Notes: generated from the sequence alone by a model not told the origin. DNA of 53,664 nt from an uncultured Bacteroidales bacterium (GCA_902763885.1 CACWTU010000008.1:130427-184090); one strand, 5' to 3'. Numbered from the stretch's first letter, positions 17,942-26,700 are shown. Numbers and translations: made by a program.

Positions 17942-18745
17942 ATGAAGATCTACTTTATGAGTTTGTCAAGTGGAAGCAGCGGCAACTGCTACTATCTTGG
18001 CACAGACGAACATGCAATCCTGATTGATGCCGGTATTCCGGTAAAACAGATCAAGGGATACCTCAAGGATGTGGGAGTCCCGTTTGAGAGGATTATGGCA
18101 GTATTCGTGACCCATGATCATGCTGACCATATCAAGGCTTTGGGTAACCTGGGTGAGAAATGCGCAATTCCGGTTTATGCCACCCGTGAGACCCATGAGG
18201 GTATAAACAACAACTATTGTATGACTGAGAAGCTTTCCAGCAGTGTACATTATGTTGAGAAAGAGGTACCCTTCCGGTTCTTTGATTTCCTTATCACTCC
18301 GTTTGAGGTTCCTCATGACGGAACTGACAACGTGGGCTATAGGGTTGAGGTTGACGGCAAGGTGTTCTGTTTCGTGACAGACCTTGGTCATATAACCGAG
18401 ACAGCGTCCAAGTATATACTTGAGGCCAATTACCTTATCATGGAGGCAAACTATGATGAGGATATGCTACGTATGGGTAACTATCCGCAGTTCCTCAAGG
18501 ACCGTATTACCAGTCCGCGGGGTCATCTGAGCAACAAGACCACGGCCAAGTTCCTGGCTGAGAATATCCATCCCGACCTTAAGAATATCTGGCTTTGCCA
18601 TCTGAGCGGTGAGAACAACCATCCCGAAATAGCCTACAAGACGGTCGAATATGAACTCCGTGGGGTAGGCGTCATTCCCGGAAAAGATGTCCAGCTGTGC
18701 GCCCTAAAGCGCACCACCCCCAGCGAACTATACGTTTTTGAATAG
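17942..18745 (+). CDS. MBL-fold metallohydrolase, YycJ/WalJ-like
   Basis: This 267-residue metallo-beta-lactamase-fold protein opens with LSSGSSGNCYYLG and has the metal motif THDHADH near residues 58-64. A second set of ligands lies in the PHDGTDNVGY and VTDLGH segments and in CHLSGENNHPE. These blocks match the YycJ/WalJ group, which are probable exonucleases or DNA-processing hydrolases. It is 49 bases after tamL and probably co-transcribed. A 7-bp hairpin follows the stop at 18752-18775 but lacks a T-run. Confidence 0.88.
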   Translation: MKIYFMSLSSGSSGNCYYLGTDEHAILIDAGIPVKQIKGYLKDVGVPFERIMAVFVTHDHADHIKALGNLGEKCAIPVYATRETHEGINNNYCMTEKLSSSVHYVEKEVPFRFFDFLITPFEVPHDGTDNVGYRVEVDGKVFCFVTDLGHITETASKYILEANYLIMEANYDEDMLRMGNYPQFLKDRITSPRGHLSNKTTAKFLAENIHPDLKNIWLCHLSGENNHPEIAYKTVEYELRGVGVIPGKDVQLCALKRTTPSELYVFE

Positions 18746-18751
18746 AAAAGA

Positions 18752-18869
18752 ACCTGCGTAGCAAATAACGCAGGTACAGACGTATTGGCTCGAGCGAATG
18801 CTTGGAGCGAGACCGCGGTCCCGGAGGGCCGCCAAGCGGAATGAAATGGAGCGCGTTTGCGTAGCAAAC
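18752..18869 (+). repeat. Structured GC-rich intergenic block with direct repeats
   Basis: The block holds a hairpin ACCTGCG/CGCAGGT (18752-18758 with 18769-18775), an 11-base direct repeat TGCGTAGCAAA (18755-18765 and 18858-18868), and a 6-bp hairpin GTTTGC/GCAAAC with a 3-base loop (18855-18869). It also has arms GCTTGG/CCAAGC (18800-18805 with 18832-18837) enclosing the palindrome GACCGCGGTC (18811-18820). It is richer in GC than the flanking genes and no coding frame is convincing. It may be a dispersed intergenic repeat or the end of a structured RNA. Confidence 0.45.
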
Positions 18870-18880
18870 TAAAAAAAGGA

Positions 18881-18926
18881 TTGAGAATCAATGGGTCCAG
18901 GGTTCGAATCCCTGATCGCGTACGAG
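18881..18926 (+). pseudogene. Inverted partial copy of the tRNA-Lys 3' part
   Basis: Bases 18886-18926 are identical, on the opposite strand, to 18961-19001. That stretch covers the 3' side of the anticodon stem, the variable loop, T-arm and acceptor 3' strand of tRNA-Lys. A few more anticodon-stem bases (ATTGA) match just upstream, but the anticodon itself is missing, and there is no D-arm or 5' acceptor strand. It cannot be a functional tRNA. It looks like a duplication remnant. Confidence 0.75.
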
Positions 18927-18960
18927 AAAAAGAAATGGAGGTCTTTTGAACCTCCATTTC
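18927..18960 (-). terminator. Rho-independent terminator of tRNA-Lys
   Basis: Read on the minus strand, an 11-bp perfect stem (GAAATGGAGGT with ACCTCCATTTC, 18960-18932) with a 7-base loop is followed by five T (18931-18927). It starts 5 bases after the tRNA 3' end. Confidence 0.85.
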
Positions 18961-18964
18961 CTCG

Positions 18965-19037
18965 TACGCGATCAGGGATTCGAACCCTGGACCCATTGAT
19001 TAAGAGTCAATTGCTCTACCAACTGAGCTAATCGCGC
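18965..19037 (-). tRNA. tRNA-Lys (anticodon CTT)
   Basis: This 73-base cloverleaf has acceptor GCGCGAT paired with ATCGCGT (first pair G-U) and D-arm GCTC...GAGC. The anticodon stem ATTGA/TCAAT has loop CTCTTAA, giving anticodon CTT. The T-arm is CAGGG/CCCTG with TTCGAAT. CCA is not encoded. It has its own full promoter at 19062-19092 and its own terminator just downstream. An inverted copy of its 3' part lies 34 bases beyond the arm at 18961. Confidence 0.97.
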
Positions 19038-19061
19038 AACTGCTTTCCTGAAAAAGCGATG

Positions 19062-19092
19062 CAAAGGTATTGCTTTTAATTGGTTCTCCAAA
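19062..19092 (-). promoter_or_regulatory. Full Bacteroidota promoter for tRNA-Lys
   Basis: On the minus strand, TTTG (19092-19089) is followed by 19 bases and TACCTTTG (19069-19062). The box ends 25 bases before the mature tRNA 5' end. Confidence 0.8.
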
Positions 19093-19113
19093 ATGAAAAG
19101 CATACTTTTTTGC

Positions 19114-19152
19114 AAAAAAATGTTGCCCTGAGACAATTCTGTTCAGGGCAAC
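19114..19152 (-). terminator. Rho-independent terminator of uxaC
   Basis: On the minus strand, a perfect 10-bp stem (GTTGCCCTGA with TCAGGGCAAC) with an 11-base loop is followed by an A then seven T. It begins 33 bases after the uxaC stop. Confidence 0.85.
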
Positions 19153-19184
19153 AATATATAGTACTGTTATTCAGATACTGCTTG

Positions 19185-20594
19185 TCAGAATTTGAAGAAT
19201 CTCTTGGCGTTGTAATAGGAGATATCTTCAATCATCTGTTCAATGCGGTTCATCTCACTTGCCGGAATCTCTCCTTTCTCTACATCATTGCCTATGAGGT
19301 TGCACAGAATGCGGCGGAAATATTCGTGGCGTGCGTATGAAACGAATGAGCGGCTGTCAGTAAGCATGCCTACAAAACGTGACAGCAGTCCCAGCATACT
19401 GAGTACCTGCATCTGCTGCTCCATACCGTTCTTCTGATCCAGGAACCACCAGCCTGCGCCAAGCTGTATCTTACCTGGAACGCTTCCGTCCTGGAAGTTA
19501 CCGATAGTGGTACCTACCATCTCAAAGTCTGACGGGTTAAGGTTGTAGATAATGGTCTTGGTAAGTTTATCCATGCTGTTAAGACGGTCAAGATAGCGGT
19601 TCATGGCCTTGGCGGTCATAACCTGTGCCATTGAGTCAAAACCGGTATCCTTACCTATAAGGTTGAACATCTTGGTATTCTGGTTGCGTATCACACCGTA
19701 GTGGAACTGTTGGGTCCAGCCAGTGTCAGCATCCATCTTGCCAAACTCAATGAGCATTGCGCTCTTGAACTTGCGTATCTCTGATTCTGTAAGTGCTGTG
19801 CCTCCATAGACCTTGCTGAATATTTCATCAAGTTCCTTGGCGGTGAAGTCATCGGCATAGAACTCTTCCATACCATGGTCGCTCAGGCGGCAGCCCTGCT
19901 CCTCAAAGTATTTGTGGCGGACCAAAAGGGCCTTTACGATATCGTCAAAACAGTTGATTGAAACACCACTGACTTTGGCAAGCTTGTCTATATAGTCGCG
20001 GTATGCAGCCGGGTTCTCGACTGTCATGGCCATATCGGGGCGCCAGGTGGGCAGAACCTTTACTTTGAAGCCGCTCTCACGTACCTGCTTGTGGTACTCT
20101 AAAGAGTCAACAGGGTCATCGGTTGTGCAGACTGCTTCCACATTGTAATGGAGCATGAGATTACGGGCACTGAATTCCGGGCTGGCAAGTTTCTCGTTAC
20201 ACTCGTCATATATTTCCTTTGCGGTCTGCGGATTGAGCACCTTGTCTATGCCGAAGCAGGTCTTGAGCTCCAGGTGGGTCCAGTGGTAGAGCGGGTTGCG
20301 CATGCAGTAGGGCATGGTTTCGGCCCATTTCTGGAACTTGTCCCAGTCCGATGCATCGCCGGTAATGAACTTCTCGGCTACTCCATTGGTGCGCAGTGCA
20401 CGCCATTTATAATGGTCACCGCCCAGCCAGAGTTCGGTTATGGAGCGGAACTTGTGGTCCTCAGCTACCTCCTGCGGATTCAGATGGCAGTGGTAGTCTA
20501 TGATGGGCAGCTTCTTTGCGTGGTCATGAAACAGATGTACTGCGGTCTCATTCTGAAGCAGGAAATTCTCGTGAATAAAAGGTTTGTTTGTCAT
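19185..20594 (-). CDS. uxaC: Uronate isomerase (glucuronate isomerase)
   Basis: Converts D-glucuronate to D-fructuronate and D-galacturonate to D-tagaturonate. The 469-residue amidohydrolase-fold enzyme has the N-terminal metal motif DYHCHLNP (residues 33-40). It also has LKTCFGIDK, CTTDDPVDSLEYH, LPTWRPD and the C-terminal MLTDSRSF and RHEYFRRILC blocks typical of UxaC. It follows uxaE by 26 bases, so the isomerase and the epimerase that acts on its product are made together. UxaA/UxaB-type enzymes are not in the window. Confidence 0.96.
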   Translation of the reverse strand: MTNKPFIHENFLLQNETAVHLFHDHAKKLPIIDYHCHLNPQEVAEDHKFRSITELWLGGDHYKWRALRTNGVAEKFITGDASDWDKFQKWAETMPYCMRNPLYHWTHLELKTCFGIDKVLNPQTAKEIYDECNEKLASPEFSARNLMLHYNVEAVCTTDDPVDSLEYHKQVRESGFKVKVLPTWRPDMAMTVENPAAYRDYIDKLAKVSGVSINCFDDIVKALLVRHKYFEEQGCRLSDHGMEEFYADDFTAKELDEIFSKVYGGTALTESEIRKFKSAMLIEFGKMDADTGWTQQFHYGVIRNQNTKMFNLIGKDTGFDSMAQVMTAKAMNRYLDRLNSMDKLTKTIIYNLNPSDFEMVGTTIGNFQDGSVPGKIQLGAGWWFLDQKNGMEQQMQVLSMLGLLSRFVGMLTDSRSFVSYARHEYFRRILCNLIGNDVEKGEIPASEMNRIEQMIEDISYYNAKRFFKF

Positions 20595-20620
20595 ATTTAT
20601 GGTTAATAACAGGTTTATCG

Positions 20621-21871
20621 TTATTCAAACAGGCGTGCTACGTGCCTGTCAAGTATGTTTTCTTTGACTTGCTCTGCAACTACATTGGCATTGCGCTTTA
20701 ATGCGGCATAGAACTCATCACCATACTCGGCTGCAATCTTATAGCTTACATGTACAAGCTGGCGGAAATCCGGGTTGTAGAGCGGATCCTTCTGATTGTG
20801 GCGCAGGGCACGGGCGTATTCCTGACCGCTCCATGCGGCAATCTGCGCGGCTGTGGGCAGTTTGGCGGGATTTATGTCAATCACCGTAGCGTAGGGGATG
20901 CAAAGTTCCTCCATGCGTCCTAGTGCCGATATGGCTATCTTCTTGGCCAATTCAAGGGCCCCTTCATCGGCCAAAGCCAGGCCTATGTTCTCTTCCAGCC
21001 AGGTGGTTCCTGCAGTCTTGATGTGTATGCCCTTATCGTACTTGCGGATGAGGCGTCCCATGATGGGATAGATGGAGAACTTGTCACTGCCGGAGTGTAT
21101 GCTTAGTTTGAGTCCTTCCGGCAAGTTGAATTCTTTGACCGCAAAGTCAATTACCAGCAGGTCTTCACGGAACTCTTTCTCAAACTGTGCAGTGTCACCA
21201 ACGTATTCAACACCTTTGTTGAACCGGCCGGTGAACTTGGGCGCTATTGTCTGTGCAGGAACCTGTTCCTGTGCCAATGCGCTCAGTATGAAGAATATCT
21301 CGATAGGTGTCTGGGGTGAGTCAACCTCATCCATCGATACCTCTGTTACAAAATTATCAGCACCTTTCCTATCGGCAATATGGCGGTAAATGCGTCCGGC
21401 CTCCTGGACAGCAAACAGGTACTTGCCGGCCATGGTCTCAATAAGGCTGCGGTCAACCTTGAACGGCTGCTCAATGCCCGGGATGACAAGATTGCCTGCA
21501 TACTTCAGGTTGTACTGCACGAATTTTTCTGTTGAGGCTGCATCGGTGGCCTTACCTATGTAGTCGGCTACATCGATGGTAAAGAAATCTGATGCGTCAA
21601 TGAAGCGGTCCACATTGTTCATATTGATGTGGTCAGCATCTACAAAATACGGCTTATTGTAGCCAAGAGCCTTGACTGCATCATCGGCCTCACGGCGGGT
21701 ATCAGAGGGTTCTGTTCCAATAATCTGATGCTCACGGTTTGATTTGTTCCAGACCGGTACAAAATGAATGCCGAATTCCTTTTCAGCATTAATCAGCGCA
21801 GAAAGTTGTGCTTTACCTTCATGTGAGAACCTGTCACCTATACCGAATGAGTATTTTCCTAATTGTTTCAT
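20621..21871 (-). CDS. uxaE: Tagaturonate epimerase (UxaE family)
   Basis: This 416-residue protein resembles the UxaE family, which interconverts D-tagaturonate and D-fructuronate and so lets galacturonate feed the glucuronate branch. Recognisable blocks are KYSFGIGDRFSHEGKAQLSA, FVDADHINM, SIHSGSDKFSIYP and HIKTAGTTWLEENIG. His and Asp or Glu residues in these could bind metal. It lies between pdxB and uxaC. A -7 box TACATTTG (minus strand, 21892-21899) just upstream suggests its own promoter besides read-through. Function is by family and neighbour. Confidence 0.85.
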   Translation of the reverse strand: MKQLGKYSFGIGDRFSHEGKAQLSALINAEKEFGIHFVPVWNKSNREHQIIGTEPSDTRREADDAVKALGYNKPYFVDADHINMNNVDRFIDASDFFTIDVADYIGKATDAASTEKFVQYNLKYAGNLVIPGIEQPFKVDRSLIETMAGKYLFAVQEAGRIYRHIADRKGADNFVTEVSMDEVDSPQTPIEIFFILSALAQEQVPAQTIAPKFTGRFNKGVEYVGDTAQFEKEFREDLLVIDFAVKEFNLPEGLKLSIHSGSDKFSIYPIMGRLIRKYDKGIHIKTAGTTWLEENIGLALADEGALELAKKIAISALGRMEELCIPYATVIDINPAKLPTAAQIAAWSGQEYARALRHNQKDPLYNPDFRQLVHVSYKIAAEYGDEFYAALKRNANVVAEQVKENILDRHVARLFE

Positions 21872-21891
21872 ATCTATATTTGGTTTGTTTA

Positions 21892-21899
21892 CAAATGTA
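21892..21899 (-). promoter_or_regulatory. -7 box for uxaE-uxaC
   Basis: On the minus strand this reads TACATTTG, 20 bases before the uxaE ATG, in the short gap after pdxB. Confidence 0.5.
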
Positions 21900-21903
21900 A
21901 TTC

Positions 21904-23037
21904 TTATTCCGTTATATTAAACCCTGCTTCTCTCAAAAATACTGTCGATCGACCTGTGTCATCGTTCTGTACTCTTATGCTGAAAGCCGGGAATTCGCGT
22001 CTGACCGGATAGTCGGAACGCTGCTTCTCAAAAGATGATATGTCTGATTTCAGGGCTGTATAATCATTGAGGACATTGTATGTATAAAGAATGGCCTCGG
22101 CAAGTGCTTCCTGAGGTTTCTTTTCTGAAACATCAATGGTGAACTCCGTAGGTTGTTCCGGTTGGGGAATGTCATTTACCTCCCAATTCTGGCAAGGCAG
22201 GTCAAAGAAGCGTCCCAATGCCTGTATGCACATCATGGTTCCCGTTGCTTTGCCGTCAAGGGAGTAACCTGCAATATGAGGGGTGCCGGAATAGAGCAGG
22301 TTGAGCAATTCACTGTCTATCTTGGGTTCATTCTCCCAAACATCAAGAGCTGCGGCGCGTATTCTCTGTTCCTTAAGAACCTTTTTCAGGGCATTGCCGT
22401 CAACAACTTCACCACGTGATGAGTTGATGAGAATCTGATTCTCACTCAATGATTCCAGTCTGATACTGTCAAACAGATGGAAGGTGGAATCCTCACCATT
22501 GTGTATCAGTGGAACATGGAGCGTAATGATATCACTCCGGTTTATTATCTCATCCAGAGAAACGAACGCTCCAGCACCTTCACGTCTTGAGCGTGGCGGA
22601 TCACAGAGAAGGACTCTGAACCCAAGCAGGGCTGCAAGACGTGCCACTTTGCTTCCTACGTTGCCAACGCCTACTATACCTATGGTCTTGTCTTTGAAGT
22701 TGAATCCAAAGTCTCTTGACATGTTAACCAGTAGAGAACCCATGTACTGCTGGACGGACCATGAATTGCATCCGGGAGCATTTGTCCATGTTATTCCGTT
22801 TGATTCACACCATTCCGTGTCAATGTGGTCAAATCCGATTGTCGCGGTTGCGATGAATCTTACTTTTGAGCCTTGAAGTAGGGCCGCATCGCACCTGGTT
22901 CGGGTCCTGACTATAAGTGCATCGGCATCGCGTACGTGATCAGGGGTTATAGCATTGCCAGGCAGATATACCACATCGGCGTACGGTTCCAATACTCCTT
23001 TGAGAAAAGGTATATGTGAGTCACATACTACTTTCAT
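21904..23037 (-). CDS. pdxB: Erythronate-4-phosphate dehydrogenase
   Basis: Oxidises 4-phosphoerythronate in the DXP-dependent pyridoxal phosphate pathway. The 377-residue D-2-hydroxyacid dehydrogenase has the NAD motif GIVGVGNVGSK and NCxxW-like NSWSVQQYMG. The catalytic Arg (INSSRGEVVDG), Glu (WENEPKID) and His (GTPHIAGYSLDGK) are visible. The C-terminal about 90 residues match the PdxB dimerisation region. The SLDGK extension is typical of PdxB rather than SerA. It is followed after 32 bases by uxaE. A weak box (GAACTTTG on the minus strand, 23062-23069) may be its promoter. Confidence 0.93.
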   Translation of the reverse strand: MKVVCDSHIPFLKGVLEPYADVVYLPGNAITPDHVRDADALIVRTRTRCDAALLQGSKVRFIATATIGFDHIDTEWCESNGITWTNAPGCNSWSVQQYMGSLLVNMSRDFGFNFKDKTIGIVGVGNVGSKVARLAALLGFRVLLCDPPRSRREGAGAFVSLDEIINRSDIITLHVPLIHNGEDSTFHLFDSIRLESLSENQILINSSRGEVVDGNALKKVLKEQRIRAAALDVWENEPKIDSELLNLLYSGTPHIAGYSLDGKATGTMMCIQALGRFFDLPCQNWEVNDIPQPEQPTEFTIDVSEKKPQEALAEAILYTYNVLNDYTALKSDISSFEKQRSDYPVRREFPAFSIRVQNDDTGRSTVFLREAGFNITE

Positions 23038-23081
23038 TCGTTAATCTTGTGTCAAGTCCTGCAAAGTTCGCTTTTTGTATT

Positions 23082-23112
23082 AAAAAACCCGACCTGATGG
23101 CCGGGTTTTTTT
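23082..23112 (-). terminator. Rho-independent terminator of glyA
   Basis: On the minus strand, AAAAAACCCG and CGGGTTTTTT form a stem around a 10-base interior and end in a T-run. It lies 18 bases after the glyA stop and separates that operon from pdxB. The symmetric A/T flanks would let it work on both strands. Confidence 0.88.
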
Positions 23113-23129
23113 AAGTTTGTCACCTGCTC

Positions 23130-24410
23130 TTAATATGCGAACATGGGATAATCCTTCATAATGCTGTTTACGCGGGCGCGAACCTTTGCTATTACAGCCT
23201 CATCCTCAGGTGCGTTGAGAACCTCCTCAATCATCTCAGCGATTGTAACCATCAGATCCTCCTTGGCACCACGTGTGGTGATGGCGGGGGTACCAAAGCG
23301 CAGACCTGAAGTCTGGAAGGCACTGCGTGAATCAAACGGAACCATGTTCTTGTTTGCGGTGATATCAGCTGCAACAAGAGCCTTCTCTGCAACCTTGCCG
23401 GTCAGGTCAGGATACTTGGAGCGCAGGTCAACCAACATGCTGTGGTTGTCTGTGCCACCTGATACGATGGTGAATCCGCGCTTGGTCAGTTCCTCAGCCA
23501 GCTTCTTGGCATTCTTCTGAACCTGGATCTGATACTCCTTGAACTCAGGCTGGAGAGCCTCACCGAATGCAACGGCCTTAGCTGCAATCACATGCTCCAG
23601 AGGACCTCCCTGTGTTCCGGGGAACACGGCTGAGTCAATGAGCTGTGACATCATCTTTGTCTCACCCTTAGGAGTCTTGCGGCCGCGTGGATCCTCAAAG
23701 TCCTTACCCAGCAGGATGATACCGCCGCGGGGACCGCGCAGTGTCTTGTGGGTGGTGGAGGTAACGATGTGAGCGTACTTTACAGGGTTCTCAAGCAGAC
23801 CGGCAGCGATAAGACCTGCGGGGTGTGCCATATCTATCATCAGGAGTGCGCCAACCTCATCGGCAATCTTACGCATGCGGGCGTAATCCCACTCACGTGA
23901 ATAAGCTGAACCGCCACCGATGATCAGTTTGGGCTTGACCTCAAGAGCCAGCTGCTCCATCTTGTCGTAGTCAACACGACCGGTCTCAGGGTTCAGGTCA
24001 TAACCTACGGCATGGTAGAGGATACCTGATGAGTTGACTGCAGAACCGTGTGACAGGTGACCGCCGTGTGCAAGGTTAAGGCCCATAAAGGTTTCACCCG
24101 GCATAAGGACAGCCTGCAGTACGGCAGCGTTAGCCTGTGCGCCGGAGTGGGGCTGTACGTTTGCATACTCTGCACCGAACAACTTCTTGATGCGTGCTAT
24201 GGCAAGGCTCTCAGCCTCGTCAACGACCTCGCAACCGCCGTAGTAACGCTTACCGGGATAACCCTCGGCGTACTTGTTGGTAAGGCATGATCCCATGGCC
24301 TGCATAACCTGGTCACTTACAAAGTTCTCTGATGCAATCAGCTCAATGCCCTTGGCCTGACGCTGATGCTCGCGCTCAATGATGTCAAAAATCTCTTGAT
24401 CTCTTTTCAT
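23130..24410 (-). CDS. glyA: Serine hydroxymethyltransferase
   Basis: Interconverts serine and glycine with tetrahydrofolate and supplies one-carbon units. The 426-residue PLP enzyme has [10 protein letters not shown] at the N-terminus, YPGKRYYGG, and the PLP lysine in [12 protein letters not shown] (Lys222). The C-terminal folate region follows. Length is typical. It is the last gene of pyrB-pyrI-beta-barrel-glyA, 23 bases after the beta-barrel gene, and ends at a strong terminator. Pairing with pyrBI links pyrimidine and one-carbon supply. Confidence 0.97.
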   Translation of the reverse strand: MKRDQEIFDIIEREHQRQAKGIELIASENFVSDQVMQAMGSCLTNKYAEGYPGKRYYGGCEVVDEAESLAIARIKKLFGAEYANVQPHSGAQANAAVLQAVLMPGETFMGLNLAHGGHLSHGSAVNSSGILYHAVGYDLNPETGRVDYDKMEQLALEVKPKLIIGGGSAYSREWDYARMRKIADEVGALLMIDMAHPAGLIAAGLLENPVKYAHIVTSTTHKTLRGPRGGIILLGKDFEDPRGRKTPKGETKMMSQLIDSAVFPGTQGGPLEHVIAAKAVAFGEALQPEFKEYQIQVQKNAKKLAEELTKRGFTIVSGGTDNHSMLVDLRSKYPDLTGKVAEKALVAADITANKNMVPFDSRSAFQTSGLRFGTPAITTRGAKEDLMVTIAEMIEEVLNAPEDEAVIAKVRARVNSIMKDYPMFAY

Positions 24411-24433
24411 AATTTATATTGTTGGTTTACTTG

Positions 24434-25156
24434 TCAGAACATTATTCCATAAGAGAATGATATTACACTTGCTCTTCTGTTTAATCTGTAATCCGGTGCG
24501 GGATTGACTCCTGTAGTTTCATACATGGGTTCGGCTACATTATTTATTGTAACCTCAAATTCAAAATCCAGGAAAGTTCTTCCTATCTGTACGCTGAAAC
24601 CGGCCGTCCAACCTAAAATAAACTTGGTCGGGGAATCTGTAAAATGATATGACTGGTTGTACTCTACGTATTCTACAGAATAGTACTGATCAGGAGTATA
24701 TCTTAGGAGTGGCCCTGTGAAGGCGGACATACAGTATGGATGGCTGTTTATAATGTTGAATCCAAACTGAAGGGGCACGGTCAATGATACCATGGAATAT
24801 GAGCAGGATATTACATCCTTTTTCGTGGAATTCATATCCCAACTGTTCTTGTCGAGATTGAAGGATGATTTGTTGAAACTTAATCCTAATCCTGACTGGA
24901 TAAGCAGTTTCCTGGTGTTAAGTCTGAATTGTAGGGCTGCAAAATTGCCTACTTGCGTATCCTGTATGTATTCTGTGTATTCATGCCCGTTTATGTAAGC
25001 GTCATGTAAAAAAGTGCCGGTAGCAGCAAAACCTATTCTGGCTCCCCATGTGAGAGTCTGGACGGGAGGGTCTTTCCTGTCCATTTTCTCAGCATGCAAT
25101 GCGACAGATGGCAGCAGTACAGCAAGCAATATCATTACATGGCGCTTCATCATCAT
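24434..25156 (-). CDS. Small outer-membrane beta-barrel protein (PorT-like)
   Basis: This 240-residue protein has a signal peptide (cleavage near LHA, residue 22). About eight to ten amphipathic strands follow ([53 protein letters not shown]), and the end is FSYGIMF. This fits the broad PorT/outer-membrane beta-barrel group of Bacteroidota, with no known specific function. The start is one of three consecutive ATG codons. The first, at 25156, overlaps the pyrI stop (ATGA), so translation is coupled. A membrane barrel between pyrI and glyA is unexpected. Confidence 0.75.
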   Translation of the reverse strand: MMMKRHVMILLAVLLPSVALHAEKMDRKDPPVQTLTWGARIGFAATGTFLHDAYINGHEYTEYIQDTQVGNFAALQFRLNTRKLLIQSGLGLSFNKSSFNLDKNSWDMNSTKKDVISCSYSMVSLTVPLQFGFNIINSHPYCMSAFTGPLLRYTPDQYYSVEYVEYNQSYHFTDSPTKFILGWTAGFSVQIGRTFLDFEFEVTINNVAEPMYETTGVNPAPDYRLNRRASVISFSYGIMF

Positions 25157-25626
25157 AGCAGTTTGATGTCACCTTTATGTATGTCTTTGTTGCAATAACG
25201 GCAACGTAGTGTTCCGTTTCTTTTATCGACAACATCAAACACAGTCTGCATAGGCTCGTGATTGGTGATGCATTTGGGGTTACCGCACTTTACTATGCCA
25301 CGAACCTCATCAGGCATGGCTATGCGTTTCTTTTCAACAACCTCGTAGTCACGAATTATGTTCAGGACTATGTTGGGGGCTATAACAGAAAGCTTGCTGC
25401 ACTCCTTTTCCGTGAAGTACTTGTCTGCAATCTTGATTATGCCTTTGCTACCCATCTTCTTGCTGCTCAGATTGGCGCCTATCGTGATGGGGGTATTTAT
25501 TCCGGTCAGTCCTAACAGGTTTACCACATCAAACACTTTGTCAGATGGAATGTGGTCAATTACCGTTCCGTTTTCAAGTGCTGCTACAAGCAGTTCTGAT
25601 TTTGCTGATTTCTCCATGACTGTCAT
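25153..25626 (-). CDS. pyrI: Aspartate carbamoyltransferase regulatory chain
   Basis: PyrI binds nucleotides and tunes PyrB. I choose the ATG at 25626, which overlaps the pyrB stop in ATGA, giving 157 residues. The ATG at 25617 (154 residues) is equally possible, while the longer frame runs inside pyrB. Motifs are NGTVIDHIP near the N-terminus, the central [12 protein letters not shown], and the zinc domain with CGNPKC and CRYC near the C-terminus. The four cysteines are intact, so contact with PyrB should be normal. Confidence 0.94.
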   Translation of the reverse strand: MTVMEKSAKSELLVAALENGTVIDHIPSDKVFDVVNLLGLTGINTPITIGANLSSKKMGSKGIIKIADKYFTEKECSKLSVIAPNIVLNIIRDYEVVEKKRIAMPDEVRGIVKCGNPKCITNHEPMQTVFDVVDKRNGTLRCRYCNKDIHKGDIKLL

Positions 25627-26543
25627 TTTAGAAGATTCAAAGCATTGCATATCAGAGCTTCACGTACAAAAAGACCGTTCTTGGCCTGTTGGAAATAATA
25701 TGCATGCGGATTGGCATCAACATCCTGGGCTATTTCATTCACTCTTGGCAGCGGATGCAGAATCTTTAGGTTTGGTTTGGCACTGCGGAGCATTTCATTC
25801 CTAAGTATAAACATATCCTTTACGCGCTCATACTCCATAAGGTCTGTAAAGCGCTCGCGCTGTACTCTTGTCATATAGAGAATGTCAGCATCGGCCATGG
25901 TCTCTTCATCGAGACTGGTGTGCTCCTGGAACTTGATGCCGTTGTTTCGGCAATATTCCTTGTACTCCTCCGGCATCTTCAGCTCATCGGGAGAGATGAA
26001 ATGGAACGTGGGATTGAAGAATCTCATGGCCGTAAGCATGGAGTGCACGGTGCGTCCGTATTTGAGGTCACCCACAAGATATATATTCAAGTCATCCAAG
26101 CGTCCCTGAGTCTTGAGCATGGAGTAGAGGTCAAGCATGGTCTGTGAAGGATGCTGGTTTGCTCCGTCACCTGCATTGATGATAGGTACAGGGGATACTT
26201 CGCTTGCGTATCGGGCTGCTCCTTCCAGATAATGGCGCATGATAATGAGGTCAGCATAATTGCTTACCATCATTATGGTGTCCTTGAGTGTTTCACCCTT
26301 TGATGAACTGGTGGTAGCTGCATCGGAAAAACCGATGACACGACCGCCTAAACGGTTTACAGCAGTCTCAAAACTGAGTCTTGTCCTGGTGGAAGGTTCA
26401 AAAAAGAGCGTAGCTACTATTTTCCCATCCAGTATCTTACTGTTGGGATTGGCCTCGAACTTGGCTGCGTGGCTCAAGAGCCAGAGAATGTCTTCCCTGT
26501 TCAGCCCTTCAAGTGAAATCAGACTTCTGCCTGTTTGGTCCAT
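25623..26543 (-). CDS. pyrB: Aspartate carbamoyltransferase catalytic chain
   Basis: Forms carbamoyl-aspartate, the committed step of pyrimidine synthesis. The ATG at 26543 ([13 protein letters not shown]) gives 306 residues, the usual length. A longer reading would begin with TTG at 26570, which lies inside the -7 promoter box and so cannot be translated from that promoter. The carbamoyl-phosphate motif [13 protein letters not shown] is intact. [28 protein letters not shown] and HPLPRVNEI are the aspartate-side blocks. Confidence 0.96.
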   Translation of the reverse strand: MDQTGRSLISLEGLNREDILWLLSHAAKFEANPNSKILDGKIVATLFFEPSTRTRLSFETAVNRLGGRVIGFSDAATTSSSKGETLKDTIMMVSNYADLIIMRHYLEGAARYASEVSPVPIINAGDGANQHPSQTMLDLYSMLKTQGRLDDLNIYLVGDLKYGRTVHSMLTAMRFFNPTFHFISPDELKMPEEYKEYCRNNGIKFQEHTSLDEETMADADILYMTRVQRERFTDLMEYERVKDMFILRNEMLRSAKPNLKILHPLPRVNEIAQDVDANPHAYYFQQAKNGLFVREALICNALNLLK

Positions 26544-26567
26544 TTGTGTATAGTTTGTTCGGGAGCC

Positions 26568-26575
26568 CAAAATTA
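26568..26575 (-). promoter_or_regulatory. -7 box of the pyrB-glyA operon
   Basis: On the minus strand this reads TAATTTTG, 24 bases before the pyrB ATG at 26543. Its position rules out the upstream TTG start. Confidence 0.6.
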
Positions 26576-26670
26576 CTAATAAAATACCAACTATCGGAGA
26601 GCTTGTTCATAACTTTCCCTAAAATGCTGAATTTTACGGAAAGAGTATTTCTAATACCATGTTTTTATGC

Positions 26671-26678
26671 TAAATTTG
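26671..26678 (+). promoter_or_regulatory. -7 box for the PBP1A operon
   Basis: TAAATTTG lies 22 bases before the ATG at 26701. A near -33 (TTTC at 26648-26651) sits 19 bases upstream. Confidence 0.6.
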
Positions 26679-26700
26679 TAGAATATTGTGTGATATATAT

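Noticed and set aside
17912-18030. Short basic peptide frame starting in the gap between tamL and the hydrolase
   Set aside because: Most of its codons lie inside the hydrolase gene in another frame, and it has no family features.
18881-18926. A second tRNA-Lys gene on the plus strand
   Set aside because: Only the T-arm side, acceptor 3' strand and part of the anticodon stem are present. The anticodon, D-arm and 5' acceptor strand are missing.
18634-18996. A 120-residue frame on the minus strand across the hydrolase end, structured block and tRNA copy
   Set aside because: It translates the tRNA sequence and overlaps a well-supported gene, a pattern common in false calls near tRNA genes.
18746-19184. 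An integrated mobile element at tRNA-Lys
   Set aside because: No integrase, no direct attachment repeats and no foreign genes. Only the inverted tRNA fragment is present.
26544-26570. TTG start of pyrB at 26570
   Set aside because: It lies inside the -7 promoter box, and the ATG at 26543 gives the normal family length.
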